Assembly: GCF_964026575.1 (NCBI RefSeq)
Contig: NZ_OZ032161.1
Coordinates: 1,358,721-1,422,720, forward strand
From: Candidatus Tisiphia endosymbiont of Melanophora roralis
GTDB lineage: Bacteria > Pseudomonadota > Alphaproteobacteria > Rickettsiales > Rickettsiaceae
Direction of reading: 5' to 3'
Length of the DNA: 64,000 nt
The number at the start of each line of letters is the position of its first letter. Position 1 is the stretch's first letter. Made by a program: the position numbers and the translations under genes. A model generated the notes under the pieces. The model saw only the letters and a list, made by a program, of their open reading frames with translations. It had not been told where the DNA came from and did not search any database. Shown here one piece after another: positions 1 to 9,656 of this stretch.

Positions 1-1
1 G

Positions 2-181
2 CAAGAGACTACTACTCCTATTATGGAGAAGTCTAGTACTACTACAAAGAGGGTTACTACTTCCTCTACTGAAGGTTCGACTACTACTGAGCAAGAGACT
101 ACTGTTCCTACTACGGATGGGTCTAGTACTACTACGACAAAGTCTACTGCTTCCTCTGCTGGAAATCCTACTACTGATTCT
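2..181 (+). repeat. 90-bp tandem repeat coding a Thr-rich stalk
   Basis: The motif CAAGAGACTACT recurs at 2 and 92, a spacing of 90 bases (30 codons). Each unit reads QETT..P...SSTTT...T.SS. At least two units are visible and more may lie upstream of the window. Copy number is likely to vary between strains. Confidence 0.6.
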
Positions 182-580
182 GCTACAGTATGGTCTAATC
201 CTCAAAAAACTACTACTCTTAAGGAAGAACTTACTACTCCTAAGAAAAATCTTACTGAGAAATCAGAACCAATTGCTGCTGGTGTAGTTGCTGATTCTAC
301 TACAGAAAAGCATACTCCTAAGGAATCAAATCCTAATAATCCTGCTAGTAGCACAATGTCAATAGGAGAAATCTTAGGTCTGATATCTTTTGCTGTAACT
401 ACTATAGGTGCTGTTGGAGGTACTGTTGGATGGGTTATCAAGAAGTTTTTTGGTGGAGTAAGCCATTTGGGCCATGAAGCATTAGCATTAGCTGAATTAG
501 CATTAGTAGAACTAGACATAAACAATCATGAAGATGCATCTTTAATAGGTGTGACAGTTAACGGTGACGTAGATGCCTAA
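2..580 (+). CDS. C-terminal part of a Thr/Ser-rich membrane-anchored protein (partial)
   Basis: The frame is open from the first bases of the window, so this is the tail of a longer gene. An internal ATG at 23 is probably not the start. The visible part is a low-complexity Thr/Ser stretch of about 115 residues, followed by one hydrophobic segment (about residues 118-142 counted from ATG 23) and an acidic tail of about 45 residues. The layout of Thr-rich stalk, single membrane segment and short tail resembles the C-terminus of the metallopeptidase at 44945-47158, so both may be cell-surface proteins. No enzymatic domain is visible here and function is unknown. Codons are very uniform in the Thr runs (ACT), as expected for repeat expansion. 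Confidence 0.6.
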   Translation, partial: QETTTPIMEKSSTTTKRVTTSSTEGSTTTEQETTVPTTDGSSTTTTKSTASSAGNPTTDSATVWSNPQKTTTLKEELTTPKKNLTEKSEPIAAGVVADSTTEKHTPKESNPNNPASSTMSIGEILGLISFAVTTIGAVGGTVGWVIKKFFGGVSHLGHEALALAELALVELDINNHEDASLIGVTVNGDVDA

Positions 581-640
581 AACTGGGGTAATTTAACCTC
601 AATTCGATGTGACTCATCGCTTTAATAGCCCGGTGTCACC

Positions 641-789
641 CCATAACTGTTGAAAGTTAAAAAACCGTCATTGCGAGGAGTCGCTGTAAGCGACGATGTG
701 GCAATCTTGTGAAGAAGAGCTTACTTCATGAGATCGCCACGGCGTATCGACGCCTCGCGACGACGATTTTTAACTTTCAACAGTTGTGG
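641..789. repeat. MITE-like palindromic element, family C, copy 1
   Basis: It is bounded by 19-bp inverted ends (CCATAACTGTTGAAAGTTA at 641 and its complement ending at 789, one mismatch). The interior is GC-rich compared with the surroundings and itself palindromic. Three more copies with the same ends lie at 7304, 52325 and 53658. No coding capacity. It fills most of the gap between the Thr-rich gene and the IS110 element. Confidence 0.7.
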
Positions 790-1038
790 ATGTTACCCCT
801 GCGTAGGTAGGGGTGAGATCGTTTTTGGTTCTGTAAGTACCATATTAACGTTGGTGTTTTTGATCCACGCAATAAAGCCTTCCCACCTACGTAGGAATAA
901 CATCGATAGTGGCTAAATGTATGTTATATCAATTATTAGCTACGATTTTTAAATTGCCCTGATCCTAAAATACGAAAAGAGGTAATTTTGTAAGTAGAAT
1001 TACCTCCAAACAATAAGAACACTATATAATCTTAACCT

Positions 1039-1078
1039 GAATTCAGATATAAGAGTTAATAATTCTTATATCGAATTC
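1039..1078. repeat. AAGAATT-type hairpin (family F) at the edge of the IS110 copy
   Basis: This imperfect palindrome has the two arms GAATTC-AGATATAAGAG and CTTATAT-CGAATTC. It belongs to the same hairpin family as 26122, 38861, 42193, 42405 and 44783. Its right arm overlaps the sequence shared by both IS110 copies, so it is either the insertion target or part of the left end. Confidence 0.5.
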
Positions 1079-1124
1079 ATACAATAAAAAAGCCATGATA
1101 AATATAACGTGATCAGTTATATAT

Positions 1125-1265
1125 AGTGGTAGGATGGGTAAACTGTATCTCGAATTGAAGCTTTGAATTTTAAAGACTTCGTACCTCAGCAAAGACCCAT
1201 CCTGTTTGGAGAAAGACTACGAACGGATGTCATAAGGTTTAAACCTTGCGTATGAGTATGTAGCG
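1125..1265 (+). ncRNA. Putative IS110 bridge RNA, copy 1
   Basis: The leader between the IS left end and the transposase folds into two stem-loops. The first is closed by the 9-bp stem AGGATGGGT (1131-1139) / ACCCATCCT (1195-1203) and holds an inner hairpin GAAGCTTT/AAAGACTTC. The second spans about 1217-1262 around AAGGTTTAAACCTT. IS110 elements are known to make a bridge RNA from this position with target- and donor-binding loops. The sequence is almost unchanged in copy 2. Assignment is by position and fold; the transcript itself is inferred. Confidence 0.55.
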
Positions 1266-1287
1266 TATCCTATTATTAATATAAATC

Positions 1288-2236
1288 ATGAGGCTCTATA
1301 TGACAACAACTTATATTGGTGTGGACGTTAGTAAAAAAACTTTAAGTATCTATATGCCAGCTACCAACAAGGCTTTTGAAGTTACCAATGATCAACATGG
1401 CTTTACTACTATACTTAGCACTATTAATAAATACTATCCTGTCTTATCTGAGTTAATTGTTGTCTTTGAACCTACTGGTGGATATGAACATAATTTAAGA
1501 GAATTTTTAAAAATAAATTGCCTTTTGCTACAGTACACCCTAATAAAGTGCGTAGTTATGCTAAAGCTAAAGGATGGCTTGCTAAAACTGATAATATCGA
1601 TAGTAAATTGTTGCATGATTATGCAACGTGCTTTGCTTTACCAGTGAATGTTACTTATGATAGTAATAGTCAACAACAGTTACATGCTTTATTAAAAAGA
1701 AGAGAACAATTATTAGTATTTAAGAATCAAGAAATTGCTAGGCAGGATACTGAGTTTAATGCGGTCGTCATTTTATCTTTGAACCAGCATATTGCTAGTT
1801 TAACAGAACAATTACAAGAGATTGATGACAGTATTAAAGAATTAATTTCTCAAGCTCAAGAAATAAAGGATAAAATTGATCGTCTTACTTCTATTCCAGC
1901 AGTTGGCATTACTCTTGCTAGCACTGTAATACGTGAAGCCTTGGAGCTTAGCAATATTACTTTTAGGCAGTTAACATCTTTAGTAGGTCTTGCTCCTTTT
2001 GCTAGAGAAAGCGGTAGTTATAAAGGTAGAAGAAGTATTTTTGCAGGTAGAGGTAATCTAATATGGCTGCAGTAGCTGCCTTACGATGTAATAAGTGCTT
2101 ACGCAATTTTTATGACCACTTAATTGCTAAACATAAACCAGCAAAAGTTGCTCTTGTTGCTGTTATGCGTAAATTACTAGCTTTTATGCACTCTATTGTA
2201 AAAAATAATTCTTCTTGGAATGAAAATTTATGTTAA
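1288..2236 (+). pseudogene. IS110 transposase, frameshifted
   Basis: The N-terminal RuvC-like DEDD domain (GVDVSKKT, FEPTGG, TDNIDSK) and the C-terminal Transposase_20 domain (SIPAVG, LVGLAPFARESG) are both recognisable, but the frame is broken twice. Compared with copy 2, four bases are missing near 1518 and 16 bases near 2058. The reading continues to a TAA at 2234-2236. With both lesions repaired the protein would be about 322 residues, normal for the family. Not functional as it stands. Confidence 0.8.
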
Positions 2237-2276
2237 GTTACTATTTTTTTATTGACTTCTATTACGGATGCTCAGG

Positions 2277-2909
2277 TTATTTAAGAGGTATATTTTTAAA
2301 ACCTAAAGAAGTAAGCATATGCATGGTTTCCAGTAGTGGTAATCCCATAATATTTGAGTAAGATCCATATATGCTAGGAACAAAGGCTTCGGCATATCCA
2401 TGAATTCCGCAGCCGCCTGCTTTATTGATTCCTTCATCTAGGCTGCAGTAAAATTCTATCTCTTGCTGGCTCAATCTTTTAAACTTGACTATGGTTTGCA
2501 CTAATTTTTGTCGCAGTAGCACTTGTTCGAGAGTCTTTTTTATTATACAGATACCTGTATAAACCCTATGACGCTTTCCAGATAAAATATTAAGGCAATA
2601 TCTAACATCTTCACTTGTTAAAGCCTTGGGTAGTATTTTTCTACCGTGAACCACAACAGTATCAGCTGCTATAATTATAGCTTCACCACTTATTTTTTTG
2701 GCAACAACCTCGGCTTTTTCCTGTGCTAATCTTGTTACCAATTGGTTTGGTAACTCTCGTAAGTACTCTGTTTCATTTATATTAGCAGGAATAATTTGTG
2801 CAGGAAATACCTTTATTCTTTTTAGTAATTCAAGTCTTGCAGGTGATTGTGAGGCTAGAACTATAGGTATATTCTGCTGTTCTAAAAAAGTGGATTCTAT
2901 ATTTGACAT
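2277..2909 (-). CDS. maf: Maf-family nucleotide pyrophosphatase
   Basis: This is a Maf/HAM1-fold protein of 210 residues, which hydrolyses non-canonical or modified nucleoside triphosphates to monophosphates and limits their incorporation. The N-terminal signature [13 protein letters not shown] is present as [15 protein letters not shown], followed by AADTVV and the C-terminal [21 protein letters not shown]. Length is normal. It lies 15 bases downstream of infA on the same strand, an arrangement expected for a small operon. The IS110 right end touches the last codons, so the original C-terminal residues after the conserved core may have been replaced. Confidence 0.9.
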   Translation of the reverse strand: MSNIESTFLEQQNIPIVLASQSPARLELLKRIKVFPAQIIPANINETEYLRELPNQLVTRLAQEKAEVVAKKISGEAIIIAADTVVVHGRKILPKALTSEDVRYCLNILSGKRHRVYTGICIIKKTLEQVLLRQKLVQTIVKFKRLSQQEIEFYCSLDEGINKAGGCGIHGYAEAFVPSIYGSYSNIMGLPLLETMHMLTSLGFKNIPLK

Positions 2910-2924
2910 AAAATATGAAAGACT

Positions 2925-3140
2925 CTAATGACGGTGGATAACACGACCTTTTGTTAGATCATAAGGCGTCATTTCCACTGTGATTTTATCTCCGACAAGT
3001 ATCCTAATACGATTCTTACGCATCCTACCAGAAGTATGGGCGATAATAAAATGACCATTTTCCAACTTCACTCTAAAAGTTGCGTTAGGCAAAAGCTCAA
3101 GGACAACGCCTTCAAAATTAATTAGCTCTTCTTTGCTCAT
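2925..3140 (-). CDS. infA: Translation initiation factor IF-1
   Basis: IF-1 binds the ribosomal A site during initiation and works with IF-2 and IF-3. The 71-residue protein is a single S1/OB fold, with the conserved [12 protein letters not shown] segment, the [12 protein letters not shown] basic strand and the [12 protein letters not shown] end. Length and sequence are typical of alphaproteobacteria. ATG at 3140. It heads the infA-maf pair. The 284 bases between it and gatB are AT-rich and hold no gene I can support; both flanking promoters should lie there. Confidence 0.97.
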   Translation of the reverse strand: MSKEELINFEGVVLELLPNATFRVKLENGHFIIAHTSGRMRKNRIRILVGDKITVEMTPYDLTKGRVIHRH

Positions 3141-3424
3141 TACAACTTAACTAAATTATAATTTTTAATTTCTAAAATGGCTTGCCGTAGTGGACAATTT
3201 CAGAACCACGCTTGACATAAAATTATAGTTATTCAAACGCTTATACACCAATATTAAAGAATCTACATTAATATAAAAAATTTGCAAGTAATATCAGGAT
3301 CACCTCATGAAAAAAGATGTAGAAAATAAAGATTTATAAAAAACTACAATTTTTATTGAAAATATGATAAAGATTTAATCTTAAGAATTTTTCACATTTT
3401 AATAGTAAACTAAAGAGATTTTAA

Positions 3425-4873
3425 ATGGCTTATATTATTGGTAATACAGGTAAATGGGAATATGTTATAGGTGTGGAGATACATGCTCAAATTTCTTCAA
3501 AATCCAAGCTTTTCTCTGCTAGTTCTGCCGAATTTGCTGCTCCTCCCAATTCACAAGTATCGTTGATTGATGCAGCAATGCCTGGAATGTTACCAGTATT
3601 AAATGAATATTGTGTCCATCAAGCAATTAAGACCGGTCTCGGACTTAAGGCAAAAATTAATCTTAATTCAAGATTTGATCGTAAGAATTACTTTTACCCT
3701 GACCTACCTCAAGGGTATCAAATCTCGCAATTCTATAATCCAATTGTCCAAGATGGTTATTTAGACATAGTAACTCAGCAGGGAGCAACCAAGAAAATTA
3801 GAATTAATCGTTTGCATTTAGAACAAGATGCGGGCAAATCTATCCATGATCAATCTCCGTATTATAGCTTCATTGATTTAAACCGGGCTGGTGTAGGATT
3901 AATGGAAATTGTTACTGAACCAGACCTTAGCTCACCGGAGGAAACGGCTGAATTTATTCGTAAACTCAGGACTTTGTTGAGATATATAGGAAGTTGTGAT
4001 GGTGACATGGAAAAGGGCTCGTTACGTTGCGATGCTAATGTTTCAGTAAGGCTTCTTGGGAATCCACTCGGAACAAGGTGTGAGATCAAAAACATAAATT
4101 CGATTCGTAATATTATGCGAGCAATAGAGTTTGAAGCAAATAGGCAAGTGAATTTAATCGAAAATGGTCAGACAATAATACAGGAGACTAGATTATTTGA
4201 TGCTGATATTGGTGAAACTAGGACAATGCGTTTAAAAGAAGAATCTCATGACTATAGATATTTTCCTGATCCAGATCTATTACCAATAGTCTTATCTGAG
4301 GAGCTGATAGAGCAATTAGCTCGGGAGCTACCGGAACTTCCGGATGCAAAAATTAAAAGATATATTGCAGAATATAGTTTAAACACATATGACGCTGAGG
4401 TTCTTGCGGCTGATGAACAGGTAGCATATTATTTCGAAGCAGCAGTGACCTTATGCAGTCCTAAGATACTTGCTAATTGGATTATTAGTGAGTTATTTGG
4501 TCAGCTTAATAAAAATTCCATTAGCTTAAATGAGTGTAAAATTACCCCGAAAATGCTTGCCCAAATGGTCAAGCTAATAGAAGATGGGGTGATTTCGGGA
4601 AAAATTGCCAAAGTAGTTTTCGAAACTATGTTTGAAACTGGTGAGCAACCGGAAAAAATTATTAAAGAAAAGGGCTTAGTGCAAATGTCAGATAGTGGTA
4701 TACTATCTGCTATAATTGACGAAATATTGTCGGAGAATCCTGATTCTGTTGCTGCTTATAAAAGCGGTAAGGATAAGTTATTTGGCTTTTTCGTAGGACA
4801 AGTAATGAAAAAAACTGAAGGCAAGGCCAATCCTAGCCTAGTGAATGATTTATTAAAGGAGAGATTACAATAA
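3425..4873 (+). CDS. gatB: Asp/Glu-tRNA(Asn/Gln) amidotransferase subunit B
   Basis: GatB is the kinase/transamidation subunit that phosphorylates the misacylated Glu-tRNA(Gln) or Asp-tRNA(Asn), using ammonia from GatA. The signature [18 protein letters not shown], then [17 protein letters not shown] and HLEQDAGKS are all present. The C-terminal helical and YqeY tRNA-binding domain follows from about residue 325, ending [15 protein letters not shown]. The 482 residues are full length. gatC-gatA are in a separate place (40378-42171). The stop codon overlaps the probable start of tsaD. Confidence 0.97.
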   Translation: MAYIIGNTGKWEYVIGVEIHAQISSKSKLFSASSAEFAAPPNSQVSLIDAAMPGMLPVLNEYCVHQAIKTGLGLKAKINLNSRFDRKNYFYPDLPQGYQISQFYNPIVQDGYLDIVTQQGATKKIRINRLHLEQDAGKSIHDQSPYYSFIDLNRAGVGLMEIVTEPDLSSPEETAEFIRKLRTLLRYIGSCDGDMEKGSLRCDANVSVRLLGNPLGTRCEIKNINSIRNIMRAIEFEANRQVNLIENGQTIIQETRLFDADIGETRTMRLKEESHDYRYFPDPDLLPIVLSEELIEQLARELPELPDAKIKRYIAEYSLNTYDAEVLAADEQVAYYFEAAVTLCSPKILANWIISELFGQLNKNSISLNECKITPKMLAQMVKLIEDGVISGKIAKVVFETMFETGEQPEKIIKEKGLVQMSDSGILSAIIDEILSENPDSVAAYKSGKDKLFGFFVGQVMKKTEGKANPSLVNDLLKERLQ

Positions 4874-5904
4874 TTAAAATATTGGGTATTGAGTCAAGTT
4901 GTGATGATACTGGCGTGGCAATAGTCACCTCAGATAAAGAAATTTTGTCAAATATTGTTATTTCCCAACATCAAGAGCATAAGCTATTCCAAGGGGTAGT
5001 ACCGGAAATTGCCGCTAGATCACATTTGCAGAATTTAGAAAAAGCAGTTAGATATGTTTTAGATGAAAGCCATCTTGAGTTATCTGATATAGATGGAATC
5101 GCAGCCACTTCCGGTCCTGGCTTGATAGGAGGAGTAATAGTTGGATCAATGTTTGCTAGGTCCATTGCTAGTGTCTTAAAGAAGCCTTTTATTGCAGTTA
5201 ACCACTTAGAAGGACATTTACTTACTGCTAGATTAACCAATAAGGCTGAATATCCTTACTTACTTCTATTAGTTTCCGGTGGACATTGTCAATTTGTTGC
5301 CACTTCCTCCCTTGGCAAATATAAAATTTTAGGACAAACTATAGATGATTCGGTTGGAGAGTGTTTTGATAAAGTAGCTAAAATGTTGGGTTTGCCTTTC
5401 CCTGGAGGCGTAGAAATTGAGAGAAGAGCAAAATTTGGCGATTCGTCTAAATATATTTTACCAAAACCCATTATTCATCAAACTGGCTGTAATATGTCGT
5501 TTTCAGGTTTGAAGACTGCAGTACGCATATTAATATCCAAATTAGAACCTATAGGTGATCAAGAAATTAATGATATAGCAGCCAGCTTTCAATATGTGGT
5601 TGGAGAAATCTTGTCAGTAAAAATGCTTAATAGCTTCAGAATGTATGAAGAATTTATAGGTAAGTCGCTATTGCCACAAAAAACTTGCGTGCTTGCCGGT
5701 GGGGTTGCTGCTAATGATTATTTGAGGTCTATACTTAAGTATCAAGCTGCAACCCAAGGATATGCACTTTTACTACCCCCAGCACATTTATGCACTGATA
5801 ATGCTGCTATGATCGCTTATGCTGGGTTAGAACGTCTACAAAACAATCTTACTAACCGACTCGATTTCTGTCCTAGAGCTAAATGGAGCTTAGAGGATTT
5901 ATAA
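4873..5904 (+). CDS. tsaD: tRNA N6-adenosine threonylcarbamoyltransferase
   Basis: TsaD transfers the threonylcarbamoyl group to A37 of ANN-decoding tRNAs, with TsaB/TsaE. Motifs: [13 protein letters not shown] at the N-terminus, metal ligands in [23 protein letters not shown], and the last metal ligand in [12 protein letters not shown]. There is no ATG in the right place. A clear AAGGAGAG (4856-4863) sits 9 bases before ATT at 4873, which overlaps the gatB stop and gives the usual I/M-K-I-L-G-I-E start. The alternative is TTG at 4882, where the spacer would be 18 bases and conserved residues would be lost. Translation is probably coupled to gatB. Confidence 0.93.
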   Translation: MKILGIESSCDDTGVAIVTSDKEILSNIVISQHQEHKLFQGVVPEIAARSHLQNLEKAVRYVLDESHLELSDIDGIAATSGPGLIGGVIVGSMFARSIASVLKKPFIAVNHLEGHLLTARLTNKAEYPYLLLLVSGGHCQFVATSSLGKYKILGQTIDDSVGECFDKVAKMLGLPFPGGVEIERRAKFGDSSKYILPKPIIHQTGCNMSFSGLKTAVRILISKLEPIGDQEINDIAASFQYVVGEILSVKMLNSFRMYEEFIGKSLLPQKTCVLAGGVAANDYLRSILKYQAATQGYALLLPPAHLCTDNAAMIAYAGLERLQNNLTNRLDFCPRAKWSLEDL

Positions 5905-5918
5905 AAATGGGTAATCTA

Positions 5919-7154
5919 TTAATTATTCTTCGCCATTTGCTGCTTATTAATAACAATATGAAACACTAACATCATACTAATTGAAGTGATCAGCATGAAT
6001 AATGGTAATTGTGTCAATGATCCGTTATGCATATATCCCATTAATGCTGTAAAACTTGTGGCAATTACATAATATATAAAACCAAAAAGCGAAGCTGCTG
6101 TGCCAGCAAATTTGCCATAATTTTCCAAAGCTTGACTTAAGCAATTTGTAGCTATCATAGTGATACCAGTAATAATCATACCTAGCCATATTAAAGTTTG
6201 TACTAAAGACCCTGTCACATTATCTGTATTAATTAGATTAAAATAGCTAGATAAAAAGAATAGTAGAGATCCTGAACACATAACCTTAATAGCTGCAAAA
6301 ATAATATTATCAGAGGTTCTTTGCAGTTTATGCATCTTTTTGGATATAAGCCCACCTAAAGCTAAGGGAATACATATAAAAAATGATATCATACCAAATG
6401 ATGAAGTTAAAATATTTAGTCCTGAGATAAAATAAAAAGGTGCTTCAGTAAAATAGCCAAATAAAATACCATTCACTGCTCCAATTAAAAATGCTAAACC
6501 AAGCAATCTTGGATCTTTGATCATTTTACCAAAACATTCTTTATAAAGTGGAATAACCAAACGTTCAGTTCTAAGATTTAGGTTAGTTTCTGGAAGTTTA
6601 ACTGATATTAACAGCATGATAAATATTGCAATCATTATCAGAACAAGAAATACCGCCGACCAATGATAAAATTTTATAACAAAACCACCGATAACTGGTC
6701 CTATAGCAGGAGAAAACGCCATGGCAATAGATATCGTTGAGAACATTTTACCACGCTCTTCTGGTTTTACTGCATCTCTAGCTATGGCTTGCCCTAATAC
6801 CGATCCAACACTAACTCCAAAAGCTTGCATAAATCTTGCAGCCAGTAATATATTAATATTATCTGTGAAATAACAAATGAAGCACGATAAAGCATAAATC
6901 AAAAATCCTGTAAGTAAGCAAGGTTTACGCCCATAACAATCAGATAAATTACCCCATATTAAAATACCAACAGCCAAGCCAAGCAAAAAAATAGTCAGAG
7001 TGTATTCTGCTAAATTAGCACTAATTGCTAAATCTTTGGCTAAGTCAGGAAGGGAAGGAGCATAAATAGTCTCACTTAATTGGGGTATTGCAATAATTAA
7101 TATAATAATATATAGTGGTGCGACTATGATATTCTCAATTTTATCTAGTTTCAT
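5919..7154 (-). CDS. Bcr/CflA-family MFS efflux transporter
   Basis: This 12-helix major facilitator protein of 411 residues belongs to the drug/H+ antiporter 12-TMS group. It has ETIYAPSLPDLA in the first helix region, the motif A loop GNLSDCYGRKPCLL, and the helix-5 antiporter segment with SPAIGPVIGGFV. Rickettsiae carry several Bcr/CflA proteins and the substrates are unknown; export of a small molecule by proton exchange is the family role. ATG at 7154 is preceded by GGGAG. It is convergent with tsaD, 14 bases away. Confidence 0.88.
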   Translation of the reverse strand: MKLDKIENIIVAPLYIIILIIAIPQLSETIYAPSLPDLAKDLAISANLAEYTLTIFLLGLAVGILIWGNLSDCYGRKPCLLTGFLIYALSCFICYFTDNINILLAARFMQAFGVSVGSVLGQAIARDAVKPEERGKMFSTISIAMAFSPAIGPVIGGFVIKFYHWSAVFLVLIMIAIFIMLLISVKLPETNLNLRTERLVIPLYKECFGKMIKDPRLLGLAFLIGAVNGILFGYFTEAPFYFISGLNILTSSFGMISFFICIPLALGGLISKKMHKLQRTSDNIIFAAIKVMCSGSLLFFLSSYFNLINTDNVTGSLVQTLIWLGMIITGITMIATNCLSQALENYGKFAGTAASLFGFIYYVIATSFTALMGYMHNGSLTQLPLFMLITSISMMLVFHIVINKQQMAKNN

Positions 7155-7303
7155 TAATAACTCCCATTAGTTGCAGATATTGTCCTTTATACATTAAAAT
7201 TTTGGAACATTACACAAAATTTTTGGATGCTAAATGACCTCAAATATTGATGTAAGATATTGGTTTAATAGCCTAGGGTGTCCCTGCACCTTCGGATGTC
7301 ACC

Positions 7304-7482
7304 CCACAACTGTTGAAAGTTTACAAATACCTATACCACAGCGTCTATTAGCGAGCGTAAGCGAAGCAATCTAGGAAACAATCTATAGATAAATGATGTT
7401 ACTGGATTGCTTCGTCGACCTACGGTCTCCTCGCCAATAGACGTATAGGGAAGCTGTATTTACTAACTTTCAACAGTTATGG
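7304..7482. repeat. MITE-like palindromic element, family C, copy 2
   Basis: The ends are CCACAACTGTTGAAAGTT (7304) and its near complement ending at 7482, the same as copies at 641, 52325 and 53658. The interior differs from copy 1 and contains a CGTCTATTAGCGAG / CTCGCCAATAGACG inverted pair. It fills most of the 400-base gap before tadA. After it (about 7500-7555) lies a short piece that recurs near 60150-60190 (CTCACCATT..TTTCAAATCC). Confidence 0.65.
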
Positions 7483-7556
7483 TACTATATGTACACTCCG
7501 CTTGCTCACCATTCATTTTCAAATCCAATCCTCCAAATCATTTAAGTATACCCTAT

Positions 7557-8033
7557 CTATTCCAGTGATCTGACTTTTTTAAAAAATTCCTTCATTAAAT
7601 TCTCAGAAATTTTTGCTGAAAAACCACTATATATTTCAGGATGGTAAAAACAAGATTTACTATTAAAGAAACGCCCACCATTCTCAACTCCTCCCTGTTT
7701 TGGGTCATTTGCTGCATAAAATAATCTGCCTATTCTAGCGAAAGATATTGCAGCAGCACACATTGTACATGGTTCTAAAGTAACATACATATCACAGTCT
7801 GATAGATTCTTACTAGATAGAATTTGACAAGATTGATTTATTGCGATAATTTCAGCATGGAGTAGCGGATTCTTTGTTTGTTCAACAATATTATGAGCCT
7901 TTGAAATAACTTTGTTACTTATTCTATTAACTATAATAGCACCTACCGGAATTTCATTTTCATTAAAAGCAAGTTGTGCCTGCTTTAAAGCCTCCTCCAT
8001 GAAGAAATTGTTAAATTTGGTTGATGTTTTCAC
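7557..8033 (-). CDS. tadA: tRNA-specific adenosine-34 deaminase
   Basis: TadA deaminates the wobble adenosine of tRNA-Arg(ACG) to inosine using zinc. The zinc and catalytic signatures are HAEIIAI (HAE) and [11 protein letters not shown] (PCxxC). Length is about 150 residues, normal. GTG at 8033 overlaps the upstream transporter by 23 bases; an ATG at 8000 ([12 protein letters not shown]) matches the usual family start and is just as likely. Neither has a strong Shine-Dalgarno, so coupled translation is plausible. It is co-directional with the CDF gene. Confidence 0.9.
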   Translation of the reverse strand: MKTSTKFNNFFMEEALKQAQLAFNENEIPVGAIIVNRISNKVISKAHNIVEQTKNPLLHAEIIAINQSCQILSSKNLSDCDMYVTLEPCTMCAAAISFARIGRLFYAANDPKQGGVENGGRFFNSKSCFYHPEIYSGFSAKISENLMKEFFKKVRSLE

Positions 8034-8919
8034 GGTAATTCACTTTTTCCTCATAACCATATGGATCTAGGTGAATAATTATTTCTGCACCTGGAAACTC
8101 TAATAACAATGCAATATAAATTTTATCACTAATATAATGAGAACTATACAATGACATATCTCCGTCCATTTCTATGTGACATTGTATAAACGGCTTACTT
8201 GCAGCATATCTAGTCTTCATTTCGTGTATACCTTTTACTTCTTTAAATCTAGTAATTATTGAGAGAATTTTTTTTCTATCTTCTTCAGGCATTTCTTCAT
8301 CAATAAGATTTTTAAAAGCTTTTCTGAATAAAGCATAAGAGGCATATATTATATATATTGCAATACCAATGCCAAATAATGAATCTATAAACCAAAAATG
8401 AGTACTTAATTTTATAGAAACAATTACGCCAACATTTGTTAGTAAATCTGTAAAATAATGTAATTTATCTACTTTGATTATTTCAGAACTAGTTTTTTTT
8501 ATCACATAAGTTTGATAAGCCACCAAAATAACAGTTAGGATAATGCACAAATATAGTATATTAATGCCAGATTCTATATTGCTTGGAACTGATCCATCAA
8601 TAAGAGACCTTAAAGAAGAAAAACCCATAAATAAACCCGAAACAACAAAGAATACTGCTTGTGAAAAAATTGCTAAATCTTGGATTTTTTCATGACCAAA
8701 TCTATGGTGATAATCAGGTGGCTGCAGTGAAAAACGAATAGCAATCAAATTAATAAGAGATGATGAAATATCAAGCATAGTATCAATTAAAGACGCTAGA
8801 ATAGATTGAGAATCAGTTACCAGCCATGCATAAGATTTAATAAATAAAATGAATACAGCTATACTAAAAGACAAATAAGATGAGGACTTGATTAAAATTT
8901 GATGTTCTGAATTAGTCAT
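8011..8919 (-). CDS. Cation diffusion facilitator (FieF/CzcD-like) metal efflux protein
   Basis: CDF proteins export divalent metals such as Zn2+ or Fe2+ in exchange for protons. The 302 residues give six hydrophobic helices and a cytosolic C-terminal domain. The helix-2 metal site is [12 protein letters not shown] and the following loop [16 protein letters not shown] is diagnostic. The second metal site in helix 5 ([12 protein letters not shown]) has its His and Asp. The C-terminal domain holds several His (HEM, CHIEMDG). The metal preference cannot be told. It overlaps tadA downstream and is divergent from the 17-kDa antigen gene. Confidence 0.9.
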   Translation of the reverse strand: MTNSEHQILIKSSSYLSFSIAVFILFIKSYAWLVTDSQSILASLIDTMLDISSSLINLIAIRFSLQPPDYHHRFGHEKIQDLAIFSQAVFFVVSGLFMGFSSLRSLIDGSVPSNIESGINILYLCIILTVILVAYQTYVIKKTSSEIIKVDKLHYFTDLLTNVGVIVSIKLSTHFWFIDSLFGIGIAIYIIYASYALFRKAFKNLIDEEMPEEDRKKILSIITRFKEVKGIHEMKTRYAASKPFIQCHIEMDGDMSLYSSHYISDKIYIALLLEFPGAEIIIHLDPYGYEEKVNYRENINQI

Positions 8920-8951
8920 ATAAAATTTTCGATTTTATAGTATAAAATGTA

Positions 8952-8993
8952 TTAGTGTTAGTATATATTAGTGTATAGTATATACTAACACTA
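8952..8993. promoter_or_regulatory. 15-bp inverted repeat between two divergent genes
   Basis: TAGTGTTAGTATATA (8952-8966) is matched by its exact complement at 8979-8993. It sits between the start of the CDF gene (8919, minus) and the ATG of the 17-kDa antigen gene (9034, plus). The place fits an operator or an mRNA leader hairpin; no T-run follows, so a terminator is less likely. Confidence 0.4.
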
Positions 8994-9033
8994 GGGTGTG
9001 TCAAATAACGTAACTCTTAAACATATGGTTTTT

Positions 9034-9504
9034 ATGAATTTAACATGCAAAATTATAGCAATTATTTTAGCAGCAACAATGTTACACGGCTGTTCTGGTA
9101 TGAATAAACAAGGTGGTGGAACGCTAATTGGCGGTGTAGCTGGCGGACTGTTAGGATCACAATTTGGTAAAGGGACTGGTCGTCTTGCCGCAACTGGTAT
9201 AGGTGTTTTAGCTGGTGCACTTATTGGTGGTCAAATTGGTCAAACTATGGATGAACATGATAGGAAATTGGCAGAGCTAAGTTCTCAGAAAGCATTAGAG
9301 GCTACTCCTAGTGGTCAGAGTGTAGAGTGGCGTAACCCAGATAGTGGTAATTACGGGTATGTAACACCAAGCAAAGCTTTCAAAGACGATAGTGGTCAGT
9401 ATTGCCGTGAATATACTCAGGTAGCTGTTGTGGGTGGTAAGCAAGAAAAAGTTTATGGGAAAGCTTGTCGTAGACCAGATGGTCAATGGGAAATTGTGCG
9501 TTAA
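9034..9504 (+). CDS. omp: 17-kDa rickettsial surface antigen lipoprotein
   Basis: This is the genus-common 17-kDa outer-membrane lipoprotein. From ATG 9034 the signal peptide runs to the lipobox L17-H-G-C20, as in other Rickettsia. A Gly-rich 2TM_Rickettsia glycine-zipper segment follows ([29 protein letters not shown]). The C-terminal domain is [17 protein letters not shown] and the tail ends [12 protein letters not shown]. The frame is open upstream to GTG 8998, but that would place extra residues before the signal peptide. An inverted repeat precedes the gene and a hairpin follows it. Confidence 0.93.
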   Translation: MNLTCKIIAIILAATMLHGCSGMNKQGGGTLIGGVAGGLLGSQFGKGTGRLAATGIGVLAGALIGGQIGQTMDEHDRKLAELSSQKALEATPSGQSVEWRNPDSGNYGYVTPSKAFKDDSGQYCREYTQVAVVGGKQEKVYGKACRRPDGQWEIVR

Positions 9505-9557
9505 GCTCTATCAAAATTTATCATCGGTTGATCTTTATACCCCGTTTAGAATATAAT

Positions 9558-9582
9558 AATCAGGCTAGCACTAAGCCTGATT
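9558..9582 (+). terminator. Hairpin after the 17-kDa antigen gene
   Basis: AATCAGGCT (9558-9566) pairs with AGCCTGATT (9574-9582) and is followed by GTTTCTATT. It is a probable weak intrinsic terminator. The same AATCAGG..CCTGATT stem occurs as module I of the hairpin arrays at 25919 and 42193. Confidence 0.55.
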
Positions 9583-9656
9583 GTTTCTATTGTAAGCCCC
9601 CCAACTTTTAAATTCCCCTTATTAATGGGATAACGTAACAAAATTAGAGAGTAAGA

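Larger units (their letters stand above)
1069..2278 (+). mobile_element. IS110-family insertion sequence, decayed copy 1
   Basis: The boundaries come from comparison with copy 2 at 60198-61017. Identity starts near TATATCGAA at about 1066-1069 and stops after GCTCAGGTT at 2278. The order is a non-coding leader of about 200 bases with strong stem-loops, then the transposase, then a short right end. There are no obvious long terminal inverted repeats, as usual for IS110. The right end abuts the stop codon of maf. Confidence 0.75.

Noticed and set aside
728..916. 62-codon open stretch on the plus strand
   Set aside because: It starts inside the MITE family C element and has no family signature or ribosome binding site; it is read-through of a palindrome.
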